Shown here: positions 9,824 through 20,529 of the stretch, in pieces
How the letters are laid out: each line of letters starts with the position of its first letter
How positions within the stretch are numbered: position 1 is the first letter of the stretch
Assembly: GCA_043228905.1 (NCBI GenBank)
Contig: JBHGNT010000006.1
Location: 19,406,001 to 19,470,000 of the forward strand
Source of the DNA: Azolla caroliniana
Lineage: Eukaryota; Polypodiophyta
Length of the DNA: 64,000 nucleotides
Direction: 5' to 3'
Made by a program: the position numbers and the translations under genes
Notes under the pieces: generated by a model
What the model saw: the letters and a program-made list of their open reading frames with translations, nothing else
What the model was told of the DNA's origin: nothing
Databases searched by the model: none

Positions 9824-11290
9824 ACTTCAACTAGTGCCTCCGGTCCGGAAGACATATGGTTCGTCGACTCCGGTGCCTCGAACCATATGACGTTGTTGTG
9901 AAGATCCATCACTACGTGCAGATTGTGAGGCGGAACCGCCGGGGTTTTGGACCGGAAGGATTCGAAGTTTTTGCCTAGCTTTAGCGAGAAAGTATTTAAG
10001 ATAGATTGAGAGAGATTGATATGATGAAAGAGAGATATTGAGTGAAAGATCGAACTTTTAACTTTTCAATTTAAGAGAGAAGATACATCAACAATAGGAT
10101 TACAAGTTTCTTATTTTTCCCAAATTTTTCATTAGTTCCATTTGCTTGATTCCTCCACTCTTTTATAGATGTCCCATGCATATGGGGCATGTGAGGGTGC
10201 AAGACATGCACGTAATGCATGAAATGCATGCTTGCCATGTCATCATCTAAGCTCTCATGTATGAGAATTTACATGTATAAGTATAATGATAAAAATATAG
10301 CTTCTAATAAAATGACTTGGCTCGCCGGCTCCATCCGATCAGCCAAAGCCTTTACAAGTAGTTAGGCCACACCCATTCATCCAATTAGTTTAGCTCAAGT
10401 CACCTTGAACATTCTATGATCCACTCATAGACACAAAGTAATAGAGTTTGGCCCTGCTTATATACTCAAGGATCCTTATTTGTTCTGTCTATATGGGATA
10501 TCTCGTAGTTTTGTTTTTTTCTCTTCTTCTTCGCAAACTTTATACCCACATAATTTGCCACATAGTTGTCCATTTCTTATGTGGTAAAGTGTATTCGAAA
10601 GCTCTTGAAGACCTCCATCTTTTTGTACCAAAATATTAAACTAGTATAAAATAGTATCTTCACTATTGTTGTTTTATGTTATGTGTTAAGAACCACACTC
10701 GATTTTGTACATTCCTCGCAATTTTCACACCGTTGCCGAAAATGTTCACGACAACATCTCATCAAGAATGGTTCCGAGAACTTCGAGAGCTGGATTGACC
10801 CGGTTATGTCGAAACCGGAGACAACACTACTTATCCGGTTCAGCATATCGGCAATGTTCCATTCGGCAAAGAAGGTAACGAAATTTATATTAAGAATGTC
10901 TTGCATGTACCAACCATCACAAAGAATTTGGTCTCCATCAGCGAAATTGTTGAGCAAGGGATGCAAGTTTGATTTAACCAAGGTGGTTGCTTCATCGAAA
11001 AAGAGGGTCGACGCATCACTCGCGGACGAAGAGAGGGCCAAATGTTCATTCTCGACTCGCACGAGATGAAATCGACCATGTTTGCAAAAGGCGCCAAAGC
11101 CGAAACCGACATAGAGTTGTGGCACAAGTAGATTGACCACATGAACCTCCAAAAGTTGAAGGCATTGCAATTGAAAGGAGTCGTCATCAGACTCCCTACC
11201 TTCAAAGAGAAAGAGATTGAAGGCATATGTGCATCATGCCAATTTGGCAAGCAACATCTTCACCCATTTTCCGAAGGAGAGGAACATGAG
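9824..11290 (+). pseudogene. Copia element 2: protease and pre-integrase region, split by a solo LTR
   Basis: The aspartic protease active site appears as WFVDSGASNHMT up to 9893. The frame then resumes after the inserted LTR at 10754 with SHQEWFRELRELD, and continues through VLHVPTITKNLVSISE and the GAG-pre-integrase zinc motif (LWHK, then CASCQFGKQH near 11230). Several frameshifts are present. The insertion lies exactly between adjacent residues of the protease, so before it the frame was continuous at that point. Confidence 0.8.
9894..10753 (-). mobile_element. Gypsy solo LTR inserted in Copia element 2
   Basis: This 860-bp block is the reverse complement of an LTR related to those of Gypsy A (17595-18708). 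The left end TGTTGTGAAGATC matches the complement of that LTR's 3' end, and the GGCGGAACCGCCGGGGTTTTGGACCGGAAGGAT region follows. The right end TTCACGACA matches the complement of its 5' end. A TATA box reads on the minus strand at 10160-10168. Flanking ACGT (9890-9893) and ACAT (10754-10757) look like a 4-bp target duplication with one substitution. No internal Gypsy sequence remains, so it arose by LTR-LTR recombination. It lacks the tRNA-like module of the Gypsy A LTRs. Confidence 0.85.
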
Positions 11291-11960
11291 CAAAGGCGTA
11301 CTCGACGTGATTTGTTCCGATGTATGGGGACCATCTCAAACGGCTACATTTGGCGGATGCGGATACTACGTGGCGTTCATCGACGACTTCTCCATGCACA
11401 CCTAGATCTTCCCTATGCGGCAAATGAGCAAAGTGTTTAAACACTTCCAAAAATTCAAGAGTGGAGTCGGAAAGGAATCCGGTCGACATGTATGATGTCT
11501 TCGGTCGGATGGAGGAAAAGAGTACTTCTCCGACGAATTTTCGTCTTTTCTTCGGAAAGAAGGAATTCGGCGAGAGTTTTCGTGTCGACATACGCCACAA
11601 CAAAACGGAGTAGTCGAACGAAAGAATCAACACATCCTCTAAGTAGCACGGACCATGCTTAACGAGAAGCACATGCCAAAGTCGTACTGGGCAGAAGCTG
11701 CCAACACAGTCGTCTACCTAATGAATTGGTGTACAACATCCGACATGCATGAGGTCACCCTGCATGAGAAGTTTTTCGGAAGAAGCCGGATTTATCACAT
11801 GTTCGGATATTCGGCTCCATTGCTTATGTGTACATCCCCGACGAGAAGCGACAAAAGCTCGACCCGAACTCAAAGAAATGTATCTTTGTAGGATACTCAC
11901 TTGAGCAAAAGGGGTATAAGTGATATAACCCCTCAACTCGGAAGGTTCGTGGGATTCGAG
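11290..11960 (+). pseudogene. Copia element 2: integrase remnant
   Basis: Motifs in order: VICSDVWGPSQTATFGG (first catalytic Asp), YYVAFIDDFS, LRSDGGKEY (second Asp), and QQNGVVERKN (catalytic Glu), followed by TMLNEKHMPKSYWAEAANT. The D-D-E triad is still readable, but the sequence is spread over three frames with stops (for example near 11403 and 11640). Such an integrase would insert element cDNA; this one is dead. Confidence 0.85.
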
Positions 11961-12379
11961 ATGTAGTCTTCGATGAATCGGCATCATGGTATGAACCCAA
12001 GTCGACTCCTCCTGAATCATTTCCAGTCAACCTGGAATCTACTGAACGAGAGATAGAAGATGGAGATCAACTCGAACACATGTTCGAAGAAATTTTGGTT
12101 ACAACAAGGCTTAGTGGGCCACAAGAGCCCCCGAGCAACCAAAGCACATCTCAACCTAGTCCGAAGATGGACAAAGGCAAGGCAAAAATGCCGGAGTATG
12201 AAGACGATCAATTCGACGGCAACGAATCGACTCACTCCCTCGATAGTGAGTTCGGTGGCTTCGATGTACCTATTATGAGGACACCTGGCGTAAAGAAAGC
12301 CATTGCCATGAAAAACGAAAAACTCCGTCGCCCCACCTGTGAGAAGAATCCTGTTAGTTGATTCAGCAACAACGATTGT

Positions 12380-12937
12380 ATGGCATACCACCAGATGGAC
12401 ATCAAGAACGCCTTTCTTCAAGGCGATTTAGAAGAGGAAGTGTATATGGTACAACGACCCGGCTTCAAATCTACAATTAATCTGAAAGCCATCTGCCAAC
12501 TCAAGAAGCCTCTCTATGGCCTTAAGCAAGCACCGAGTGCTTGGCATTCGAAGATAACACAATATCTTCATCAAATTGGCTTTCGAATGTCGAAATCCGA
12601 CAACACCATCTACGTACGAAACAACTTTAGAAGCCTGATTGTCATCAACCTATACGTGGATGATCTGGTTATTGGAGGTGAGCATTTAGTCGACATCAGC
12701 AAGGTGAAGTCCCCCCTCTCCAACAAATTCAAGATGACAGACATAAAGGAGCTCCATTACTTCCTTGGCATCGAGGTAACTCCAGCCGGCATTATGATCT
12801 CTCAACGACACTACATCCTTAACTTGTTATACAAGTTCGGGATGGCTGAGTGTAAATTTGTGGCAACCCCTCTCGGTAGAAACCTCAAATTGGATGCAGA
12901 CTCCGGCACGAAAGAATGTGAACTGACTCAGTATTGA
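12380..12937 (+). pseudogene. Copia element 2: reverse transcriptase (N-terminally deleted)
   Basis: A 185-codon frame contains HQMDIKNAFLQGDLEEEVY, LKKPLYGLKQAPSAWH, NLYVDDLVIGG (catalytic YVDD), LHYFLGIEV and YKFGMAECK. The first third of the usual RT domain (the part with WVFK and LVAKG motifs that is present in element 1) is missing: sequence before 12380 jumps straight from the integrase-RT linker. The frame ends at a stop after TQY. Confidence 0.85.
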
Positions 12938-13053
12938 CAACTAATTGGGAGCCTCATCTATCTCACGATCACTCAACCCAAACTTAGCTATCTGGTCGGT
13001 CTTCTCAACCAATTCATGCAACAACCACGAGACATTCACTTGGATTGCGCTAA

Positions 13054-13680
13054 GTGAGTATTACCATATGTGAGCGGCGCAATGAATGGTGGTATTTTCT
13101 ACGAATCGGCCACACCAATTCGACTCGAAGGGTACACAAATGCCGACGGGCCGCCTACAGAGCTAAGCAGCAATCGACCTCGGGATTATTCTTCTCGCTC
13201 GGCATCGGAGCAATATCTTGGAGTAGTAAGAAGCAGCCTACCTTTGCACTTTCAAGCATGGAGGCCGAATACAGGGGCGCAGTCGTAGCTGCATGTGAAG
13301 TCGTATGGCTCAAGAGGATTTTGAAGTATTTGGGCATTCTCATCAAGGATCTAACTCCCCTTTACTGCGACAACATGAGCAGTATTTATCTGGCTCAGAA
13401 CCCGGTGTTCCACCCAGGCACGAAGCATATCGAAGTGCACTATCACTTCATTCAAGAGTGCGTTCAGGCTAGAGATGTCGACCTTCAACATATTAACACA
13501 AATCTTCAAACAACCGACATCTTCACCAAGGCCCTAGGAGTCGACAAGCTTCGGCAATTCATGTTAGACCTTGGATTGATGATCCCTGACTTGCCAACCT
13601 TGAGGAGGAGTACAAGAGAGAACCGGATACTCTCTAAGCGGGTACGAGCTGAAGCGGACACTAGAGATCATCCGAACTAG
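13054..13680 (+). pseudogene. Copia element 2: RNase H
   Basis: The 208-codon frame holds ISWSSKKQPTFALSSMEAEY (catalytic Glu), LYCDNMSSIYLAQ (Asp), TKHIEVHYHFIQE and TTDIFTKAL (Asp). The N-terminal piece of RNase H (around 13070-13150, reading GYTNADGPP) is in another frame. It would remove RNA from the cDNA hybrid in a live element. The LTR follows within 61 bp. Confidence 0.85.
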
Positions 13681-13727
13681 ATACTAGCCGAAGCGGACAT
13701 CAACCGAAAGAAACTGACCCGAGTTGA

Positions 13728-13740
13728 GCTTGAGGGGGCG
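13728..13740 (+). promoter_or_regulatory. Polypurine tract of Copia element 2
   Basis: GCTTGAGGGGGCG abuts the 3' LTR start. This is the expected position for priming plus-strand cDNA. Confidence 0.7.
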
Positions 13741-14254
13741 TGTTGAGAATCAAGCTCAACCTAACATTGTGTGTGAACACACCCTTTGAGAACCTATGAG
13801 CACTCAAAGTTCAAGAGTCACACCACTTTCTACACATTAACTATGTGTCATAGAATCATATTCTATGACACATAACTAATAAGTCCCATATTCTCCATGA
13901 CTTCTTGACTTCTTTAAGTACTGACTAACATAGCTACATCTATCCATGGTTGAGGTTTAAGCATATGATGGTTGAGTCTTCACATTCCTCGAGGTTCTAG
14001 AGAGAGAGTGGACATTGTAGTGAGTTAATGAAGAGAGTGGGTGACCTTATATAAAGCACCCTCCTCCTACTTCATAGAATGTCAGTTGTGACTCCCTTTG
14101 TATGCTACATTTTTGCATTTCATATTCTCCTTGTGCATATACACCTTCTTCTTGAGTATTCTATTTTCCATTCTATCTTATCTATCTTGTGTTTTTCTCT
14201 TCTCTCCTCGCTTTCCTCTCACGCATACACATAATACATATGTGATTCTTTACA
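13741..14254 (+). repeat. 3' LTR of Copia element 2
   Basis: Begins TGTTGAGAATCAAGCTCAAC and ends GATTCTTTACA, matching 8141-8709. It has a TATA box (TATATAAA) at 14048-14055. It lacks the GAAGAAGCCGAG-type repeats of the left copy but has an extra segment at about 13905-13980. Confidence 0.85.
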
Positions 14255-15005
14255 ATAGTAAATAGGAATATTGTAGGCAGAATTAGTGTCAGGCTCATTT
14301 ATGAGCATTCAAGTACTAACGATAATTGTGTCAACTCACTTGTGAGGGCTTGTATAAAAAGTGCTCACCGAGCACATTGTCTATATAGAGTGTTCATTAT
14401 TTGAAATTAAAGTGTTGGTGTCTGCTCTCTCTATCTCTCTCTCACTATGTATCCATTCTTTGTGTTTACCTAACTGTTTAGTTCCGAACAATCGACTGTG
14501 TACTCGGTGTCTATCCACACGCTTCCGCACACGTATCTTTTCACAAACTTTCTTCCCAAGCAATCAAATTCAAAGAGGAATTTAAGGCCCTTGCCCTCCT
14601 TTCGAGCTTGCTTGCGAGTTGGGAGGTATTTTGCATGACTTTCCAAACTGTTGGCCTAGGCTGAACCTCGACAAGACAATCGGCCAAGTCCTCACAGAGG
14701 ACATTTGGCAAAAATCGATGGGACTTACCATCAACAAGTTGATAGATCCCACCACTCGACTAAGTCGATCAAGCGATCTAGTCAATCGAGAGAACAAGTC
14801 GACTGAACCGGTCAAAACTCTAGTAGACCGAGGAAGAGGGGAGACCGACAGGGGGTCGAAGTCGAGGAAAAGTCGACCAAGTGATTTCTGCACACATTCC
14901 CGAAAAACTAGTCACAATATTTCTGATTGTTGGTCGATCAAGAGGAAGGAGAGTGGTCAACGATTCGAGCGGAATTCAAGATGATCTGACTCGAACCGTT
15001 CTCTA
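14255..15005 (+). pseudogene. Copia Gag fragment (family of the 26407-29700 element)
   Basis: 14572-14985 reads FKALALLSSLLASWEVFCM, then LDKTIGQVLTEDIWQKSMGL and a degenerate zinc-knuckle region FCTHSRKTSHNISDCWSIKRK, in which the second Cys is lost. The minus-strand Copia at 29000-29680 has near-identical peptides (WEVFCMAFANN, TIGQVLTEDIQRKSMGL), so both are one family. The upstream 300 bp (14255-14571) contains TATA-like GTATAAAAAG (14353-14362) and CTCT-rich DNA and may be LTR-derived. The fragment ends where antisense Gypsy B begins. Confidence 0.7.
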
Positions 15006-15554
15006 ATCAGTGGTGTCAACTCGGGCCGTCCAATCCAACCCGAACATCCTCCCGAAATCCATGATGACTTCGTACATCTCCACTAAATTGACCGGAATCA
15101 TCCGGGCTTCGTGCAGATCCTCTTCGGCTACCCTCGTGATTTCTCCAAGGGTATCATCGAATGAGACCGCCTCCACGGCCCAAGGCGCTGCATGCCCTCA
15201 AGTGTCCTTCAACTTGCCTCTTCTCCCAGCCGCTAATGCCGGTTATGGAACAACCTTCATTAATGGAGGGCCAAAATCTCTTGCCTACGGTACAAGTGTG
15301 GGGTTTCTTCCGGTTTTCTGGACTATCATGACCCCACGCCTTGATAACCCTCTCTAAAAATCCTCTTGGTCGTCGTTGTCGAGAGACTCGCAATTCCAGT
15401 CGTGGTTCGGCCGGACTGCCAAGAACTATACGGAGTGCCGACCATCCTAACTTTTCACACTAGCATAGGTTGAACCGTTGTCCAGCACCTTCGTTTCCAT
15501 TCGAGCTACATGAATGTAAGGTTCGTCGAGGATGACCGGATGGGAGGATGTCTC
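15006..15554 (-). pseudogene. Gypsy B: post-protease segment, truncated
   Basis: Antisense frames give EPYIHVARMETKVLDNGS, then FDDTLGEITRVAEEDLHEAR and EMYEVIMDFGRMF. These align with Gypsy A peptides QPYITSSRMETKVFDNGA (about 20810-20865) and FNDTIREIEDVVDLSYLHDQR (about 21208-21270). The copy stops at about 15005, so RT, RNase H, integrase and the 3' LTR of this element are gone. Confidence 0.7.
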
Positions 15555-15755
15555 CTACATGAAGAAGTGATGGTCAATCTCGACATCCCCGACCTTCACT
15601 TGGACGTTCGGGCATGCCCCGTGTAGCTCCTCTATGCCGTAGGCCGTCGCACGTATTTTCCATCTGTGCTTGGTGTTGATCGGCCATTTCCCTTTATTGT
15701 AGAATTCCATGGACATTAGGTTAATTTCAGACCCATGGTTGATCAAAGCCACCAT
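15555..15755 (-). pseudogene. Gypsy B: protease
   Basis: The minus-strand frame reads VALINHGSEINLMSMEFYNKG, then HRWKIRATAYGIEE and GACPNVQVKVGDVEIDHHFF. It corresponds to the Gypsy A protease ALIDHGLEINLMS. The active-site triplet is NHG here and DHG in A, against the usual D-[ST]-G, so the catalytic Asp is lost in B. Confidence 0.75.
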
Positions 15756-15763
15756 TGGTTCAT

Positions 15764-17460
15764 TTACGTTCCCGATCTAGACCGGTGTGTCTCTGTTGTC
15801 GCCCTCGCCCAATGCGGCTTCATAAAGTGGTTGGCCGAGAGCTCGTCTTCCGCGGTCCCCTCGTCAATGTGTACTGCTCTCACCTCTACGGGCTTCTCTA
15901 GCTCAGGCTCTGTTGAGAGCCGCTTTCGTTTTACCAGATCCACAATGGAGTCATGGAACTCCTTCTTTGTGATCCCTAGCACTTCCCTCAATGACAACTC
16001 TACTTTGTTATCGAGGATCCGCTCCTCCAAGACCTTCCGTAGGTCTGTCGCCCTCTCTTTCTCCAAGCTCAACCGGAAGCTCGTCAGCTTAGTCCCATCC
16101 TGTGTGCCTATCAGATCTCCGTCCTTCTTCTTCTGCGCACTGCGGGTATCGTACCAGTTCAACGGTCCAACTCCTTAGCTCTTCCGGGCCCGTTTGTCTT
16201 CTACCAGAACTTCGTAGTTCTGGCACGTAGCCTCCATGAAGCTAGTCTTTTCTTTGACCGGGTTGCTCCAGCCGGTGACTTCCTGCACCCACTTCTTCGC
16301 GAGGGCCGCCTCTTCCTTTCCCAATCTTACCCTGATAGGCCTCCCAACACTAGTGGCCAGAATTTGGAGTCGACACTCCTAACCCCTCCTACCCGGATCC
16401 CGGCGGATGCCGAATAGTGGACGGTTTTGGCATGCCAGACCACAACTTCCTTCATTCCACCGCGGCCAGTATTTACCTCCAGGGCCCTTCGCATATCGCA
16501 AGTGTGTACCCGACCATTTCAAAGGTACACCATGTTACTCTTAAGCACCTCGGAGAAATCGGCACAGTCCCTCCGAACGTGACCGACAGTATCGCACCAC
16601 ATGCACCTCTGGTCAAATGGCGGCCTCCGGTCGTGCAACTGACCCCCGTTGTCCCTCTATGCTTGCGCAATCTCGAGATCACACCATGTTGGTCAGCTCC
16701 TCAAGAGTTGCGCCCCCGGACGATCCTGCGACCACATTACTCGGCGTCGTGCCCGACTTGAGCCACTGTCTCGTTTCATCCGCTTTTGTCAGAACTGGTT
16801 ACTCCGGCTTCCTCACGGCACCCGCGCCGATCGTCGACAACCCCGCGTCGTTCCAATTGGTCGTTTGTCTAAACGGTCGCAAACTCTTTTGACCACAACC
16901 TAGTCGGTCATGAGGCCTTCATTCATCTCCAAGACGAGACCAACCTTCTCGCGGTCGAGCATGTCGACCGACTTCACAAACAATAGGACCCTGCTCGTAT
17001 CGAGCATGGTCTGGTCTAGCATCGAGAGTCGTGTGAACCACTATTCAAAATTTTGAAGCAAAGCCAACGTATTCCATCCCTTGTTGGGGCTCTCGACCCA
17101 ATCCATAAAGTCCTACTTCGACAGCCGGAGCAAGTCACCGAAACCATACCTTTCAAGGAGCCGCCCCTAAAATTCTGCCCAATTACGGCAATCTGCTTGC
17201 ACCTCGAGTACCTCGGCGTAGATGCTCGGTGTAACGACTCGAGGGAATCCGGCCAACCGTCTATCCTCCGGTATGTCCCTCATCATCATCTTGGCCCGGT
17301 AGGCCTCAAGGTAGCTAGTTGTATATTTTCCATTGAAACGGCCTATCGCTACGACTATCGATTCAACGGCTCTGTCGAGGGCGCTCGTGCCCTCTTGAGC
17401 GTTCACCAAGTGGTCAACCACCCCCGTCATGGCTTCAACGAGTTCGCTTCCTCTCATCTT
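15764..17460 (-). pseudogene. Gypsy B: Gag remnant
   Basis: The N-terminal part (17457-17167) reads GSELVEAMTGVVDHLVNAQE and RFNGKYTTSYLEAYRAKMM, like the start of Gypsy A Gag (EGQFDGRNVTKFLDTYRREM). The C-terminal part (16162-15764) reads DLRKVLEERILDNKVELSLR and EVLGITKKEFHDSIVDLVKR, closely matching A (LREL LGITKKEFHDTIVDLVKRKR). The intervening 1 kb is broken into several frames. It lies on the opposite strand to Gypsy A. Confidence 0.75.
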
Positions 17461-17480
17461 CGGACTCCTCTGCCTCCCTT

Positions 17481-17498
17481 TTCACGTAGGGTTCACCA
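17481..17498 (-). promoter_or_regulatory. Primer-binding site of Gypsy B
   Basis: On the minus strand, TGGTGAACCCTACGTGAA lies 4 bp inside the LTR end. The same site with one substitution occurs at 18717-18734 in Gypsy A. The primer tRNA was not identified. Confidence 0.55.
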
Positions 17499-17502
17499 AA
17501 GA

Positions 17503-17594
17503 TGTCGCGGTTTTCCGCGTGGATGCATAGAAATAGGACGGGACCACCGGGATCTCGGACCAAGGAGCCGGAATAAGGGGGAAGGGAGGACCGT
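17503..17594 (-). repeat. Gypsy B 5' LTR, 3' portion
   Basis: In plus orientation the segment starts TGTCGCGG, the complement of an LTR end CCGCGACA placed just outside the primer-binding site. It is cut at 17594 by Gypsy A, whose target duplication CCGT occupies 17591-17594. The remainder of this LTR resumes at 25609. Confidence 0.65.
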
Positions 17595-18708
17595 TGTCAT
17601 GAAGATTTTCGACAATGGTGTGAAAATCACATAAAATGTACAAAATCAAGTATGAATCACATAAAACAATAATAGTGAAGTATCTAAGTACAAAATGATG
17701 GAGGTCTTCAAGAGCTTTCGAATGCACTTTATTACACAATAAACGGACAACTAGATGTCAAGATATGAGGGTATAAAGTTTGTGAAAGGAAAAGAGAAAA
17801 TTGTGAGATATCCCACATAGGCACGACAAATACGACTCTCATCATATATAAGGTAGAGCAAAAGTTATTATCTTTGTGTCTATGTGTTGAGCATAGAAAG
17901 TTCAAGGTAACTTGAACTAAGAGTGTAGGTGGCGTGGCCACTTGTAAAGGTTTTGGCCAACCAAAACTGGACCGGCGATGGAGTCAGTGATCCGACGGCA
18001 GCCGGCAAAGCAACGGTGGCACACTGGCAACCGGTGATTCGGCGGAACAGGCATCCAACGGAGCCGGCGAGGCGGCGGTATCGGCAACCGATGGCGACCA
18101 GCATCCGGCAAATCGACGTCCAAATTAATAAATATATATATATCGCATATATATACACAAGGAGGGCAAGTGAGGATTCGAACCTTGCACCTCCTAGTTA
18201 AGAGTCAATAAGCTTACCACTAAGCCATGACATTTAGTTGAATTTATATATCTATCATTGTACTTTTACATGGAAATTCTCATACATGAGAGCTAAAATG
18301 AGTGACATGGTTATCATGCACCACATGTAATACATGTACGCCAAATGGCAAACATGCATTTTATGCATGTCTTGTACCCTCACATGCATCATATGCATGA
18401 GAGCATCTATAAAAGAAGGGATGAAAAAGAAGAAGGGTTAGGTTTTTTTTTGTTATGAAATTAAGAAGAAGAGAATTCGTTATCGAATTGATCATGTAAC
18501 TTGTTTCTTAAAATCTAAAATCAAGAGTTCAATCTTAATCTCTCTCAATCTAAAGTCAAGCGTTATATTCTATCTCAAGCTCTCTCTCTCTCTTTCAATC
18601 TATCCTAAATACTTTCTTAGTAAGCTTGGTGCGAACTTCGATCCTTCCGGTCTAGAACCCCGGCGGTTCCGCCTCGCGATCCGCGCCTAGTGACAGATCT
18701 TCATGACA
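17595..18708 (+). repeat. 5' LTR of Gypsy A
   Basis: 1.1-kb LTR with TATA box CTATAAAAG at 18407-18415, several ATGCAT palindromes just before it (18355-18400), a TC-rich stretch (18575-18600), and an embedded antisense tRNA-like module (18160-18232). Similar to 24531-25608. Confidence 0.9.
18160..18232 (-). other. tRNA-like sequence with A and B boxes inside the 5' LTR
   Basis: On the minus strand the block contains TGGCTTAGTGGTAAGC (A-box core 18216-18227) and GGTTCGAATCC (18174-18184), which matches the B-box consensus. Spacing is that of a tRNA gene. The stretch between them includes ACTCTTAAC, resembling the loop of tRNA-Lys(CUU). The T-arm stem does not pair canonically, so a working tRNA is unlikely. 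It is better read as a tRNA-derived or SINE-like RNA polymerase III promoter carried within the LTR. The same module is in the other LTR. Confidence 0.6.
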
Positions 18709-18716
18709 TAATTAAG

Positions 18717-18734
18717 TGGTGAACCCGACGTGAA
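18717..18734 (+). promoter_or_regulatory. Primer-binding site of Gypsy A
   Basis: TGGTGAACCCGACGTGAA starts 8 bp after the LTR end and is conserved in Gypsy B at the same relative place. Conservation between two diverged elements supports function. The tRNA that would match was not identified. Confidence 0.55.
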
Positions 18735-18775
18735 AGAGGCGGTAGGAAGGATCAAGCCGAGATTAATACTTGGAG

Positions 18776-20529
18776 ATGGTGTCCTCAAGCAACCAAGCGG
18801 GCGAGCTTGAAAGGATGATGCTAATCGTCAAACAAATGATGAGATCTCGAGACAATGATGCGAGCATGGAGAAGGCCGTCGACCGTGTCGTAGAGCTCGA
18901 GGGTCAATTTGATGGAAGGAATGTTACGAAGTTCCTTGATACATATAGAAGGGAGATGAATAGAGGGACGTGTCCAAAGCACGTCAAATCGCAAGCTTTA
19001 AGAGAGTTGTCGCCAATAATGTCCAAAGACGCATCATCGAACTTCAAGAAGGTAAGACAACATGGTCCGAGTTCGAGAAAACGATACTAGCGAAGTTCGC
19101 GACTGAAGACTCAACGAGGATGACTCAACATGCCTTGATGAAGTGGATAGAGAAGAAGAATAAGAAGATGAGCGCCTTGAGGGTGTAGGACGAATTCGAC
19201 CAAATGTTTAGACGTCTCCCCAACAAGAACACACTGTTGCTTGAAGAGGACAAGACTTTGTACTTCTTCAAAGCTGTGGACATGAAGGATAGACTAGAAT
19301 TGGGGACTCTTCTCGAAGACGATAACCAAGCAAATGGGCTTGTAGCGGACTGGATCGCGATGAAGCGGGTGTGCAATAGGCTCGACAAGCGTCGCCAATG
19401 GGTTGACGACACCGACGTGATGGGATCAACTATCACGGAAAAAGCAAGACCGCCGAAAGTAGCTGAGCCGCCAAAACAAAGTGACGTGGAAGAAAAGAAG
19501 GTTGGTGATGACGTCATCGAAGAACTGGCGAAGAAGTTCGAGAAGGTCACGCTAGCCAACATGAATCGTCGGGGGCCCAAAGGAAAAGAACCCTTTAGAT
19601 GCATGTGGTGCGATAGCATGGACCACATAAGAAGGGATTGCGCGAGCCTTCGAGAGGCGATCCAACAAAATATCGTGTACATAGATGACAACATGATCTG
19701 CTCAAGCGAGACTAGAAGACCCCTACGGGTGAATTTCGAAAGAGGAGGAATGAAGAAAGCTATGGAGGATGCCGATGCGACTCATGTGGATGCGATGCAC
19801 TATGCTTCGTCGGCCGGAATAAGAGTCGGGAAAGACAGAAATGAAGCTGCAAAAGTGGGAGCCAAGTTTTGGTCTTCCGTTCTCGAGTATGAGAAGATGG
19901 GGAAGGTCACATCGAACGAGGTAGAGTTTGCGGACCAAAGCGTGCAAAGCATAACCGGGTGGTTGGATCCGGTGAACGACAACACCATACTTGCGGAGGT
20001 GATGTGTGACAACCACGAGGTGTTAGTCGAAGAAAAGAGAAAAAGAATAGAAGAGCAAGGACCATCAAAAAGACATGAAACAAGGAACACGAAAAAGAAG
20101 GACGAATCAGAGACAATTCGACCTTTACAAACGGAGGAACGAGAATCAAGCCGAAAAGAGGAGCCGAGCATACGAGTTGAAGAAACGGTTCAGCCCGTGA
20201 AGGTTAGTGTCGAAGACCCGGCTCGGAGGACAAGGACTATGCCTACCTATAAGCTAAGGTCCGACATACAACAGACGACGGACCTAAAGAAGATTCTCGA
20301 AGAACGAGTTCTTGATAGCCACGTGACTTTGTCCTTGAGGGAATTGCTTGGCATTACGAAGAAGGAGTTCCATGACACGATCGTGGACCTTGTAAAGAGA
20401 AAGAGACAACAATCGGAAGAGGAAGAAGAGAAGCCACAAAAAGCAAAAATGAATGCCATAATGATGGCAAGAGACGAAGTCAATGAAGATATGGTGGACA
20501 GCCACTATACTCGACCTCATTGGGCATGA
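18776..20529 (+). pseudogene. Gypsy A: Gag
   Basis: ATG at 18776 opens the first frame (MVSSSNQAGELERMM). A frameshift near 18960 and a TAG stop at 19186-19188 separate it from the long frame 19204-20529. Core peptides include ARQIASFKRVVANNVQRRI and KTTWSEFEKTILAKF. A complete C-X2-C-X4-H-X4-C zinc knuckle (CMWCDSMDHIRRDC) lies near 19600-19640 and would bind element RNA. A long charged linker rich in K, E and R follows. The C-terminal block ELLGITKKEFHDTIVDLVKR is shared with Gypsy B. The TGA at 20527 falls where Gypsy B encodes Arg. Confidence 0.85.

Noticed and set aside
19204-20529. 441-codon open frame as an independent host gene
   Set aside because: It has the Gag zinc knuckle, matches Gypsy B Gag and continues in frame into the Gypsy protease, so it is element Gag.
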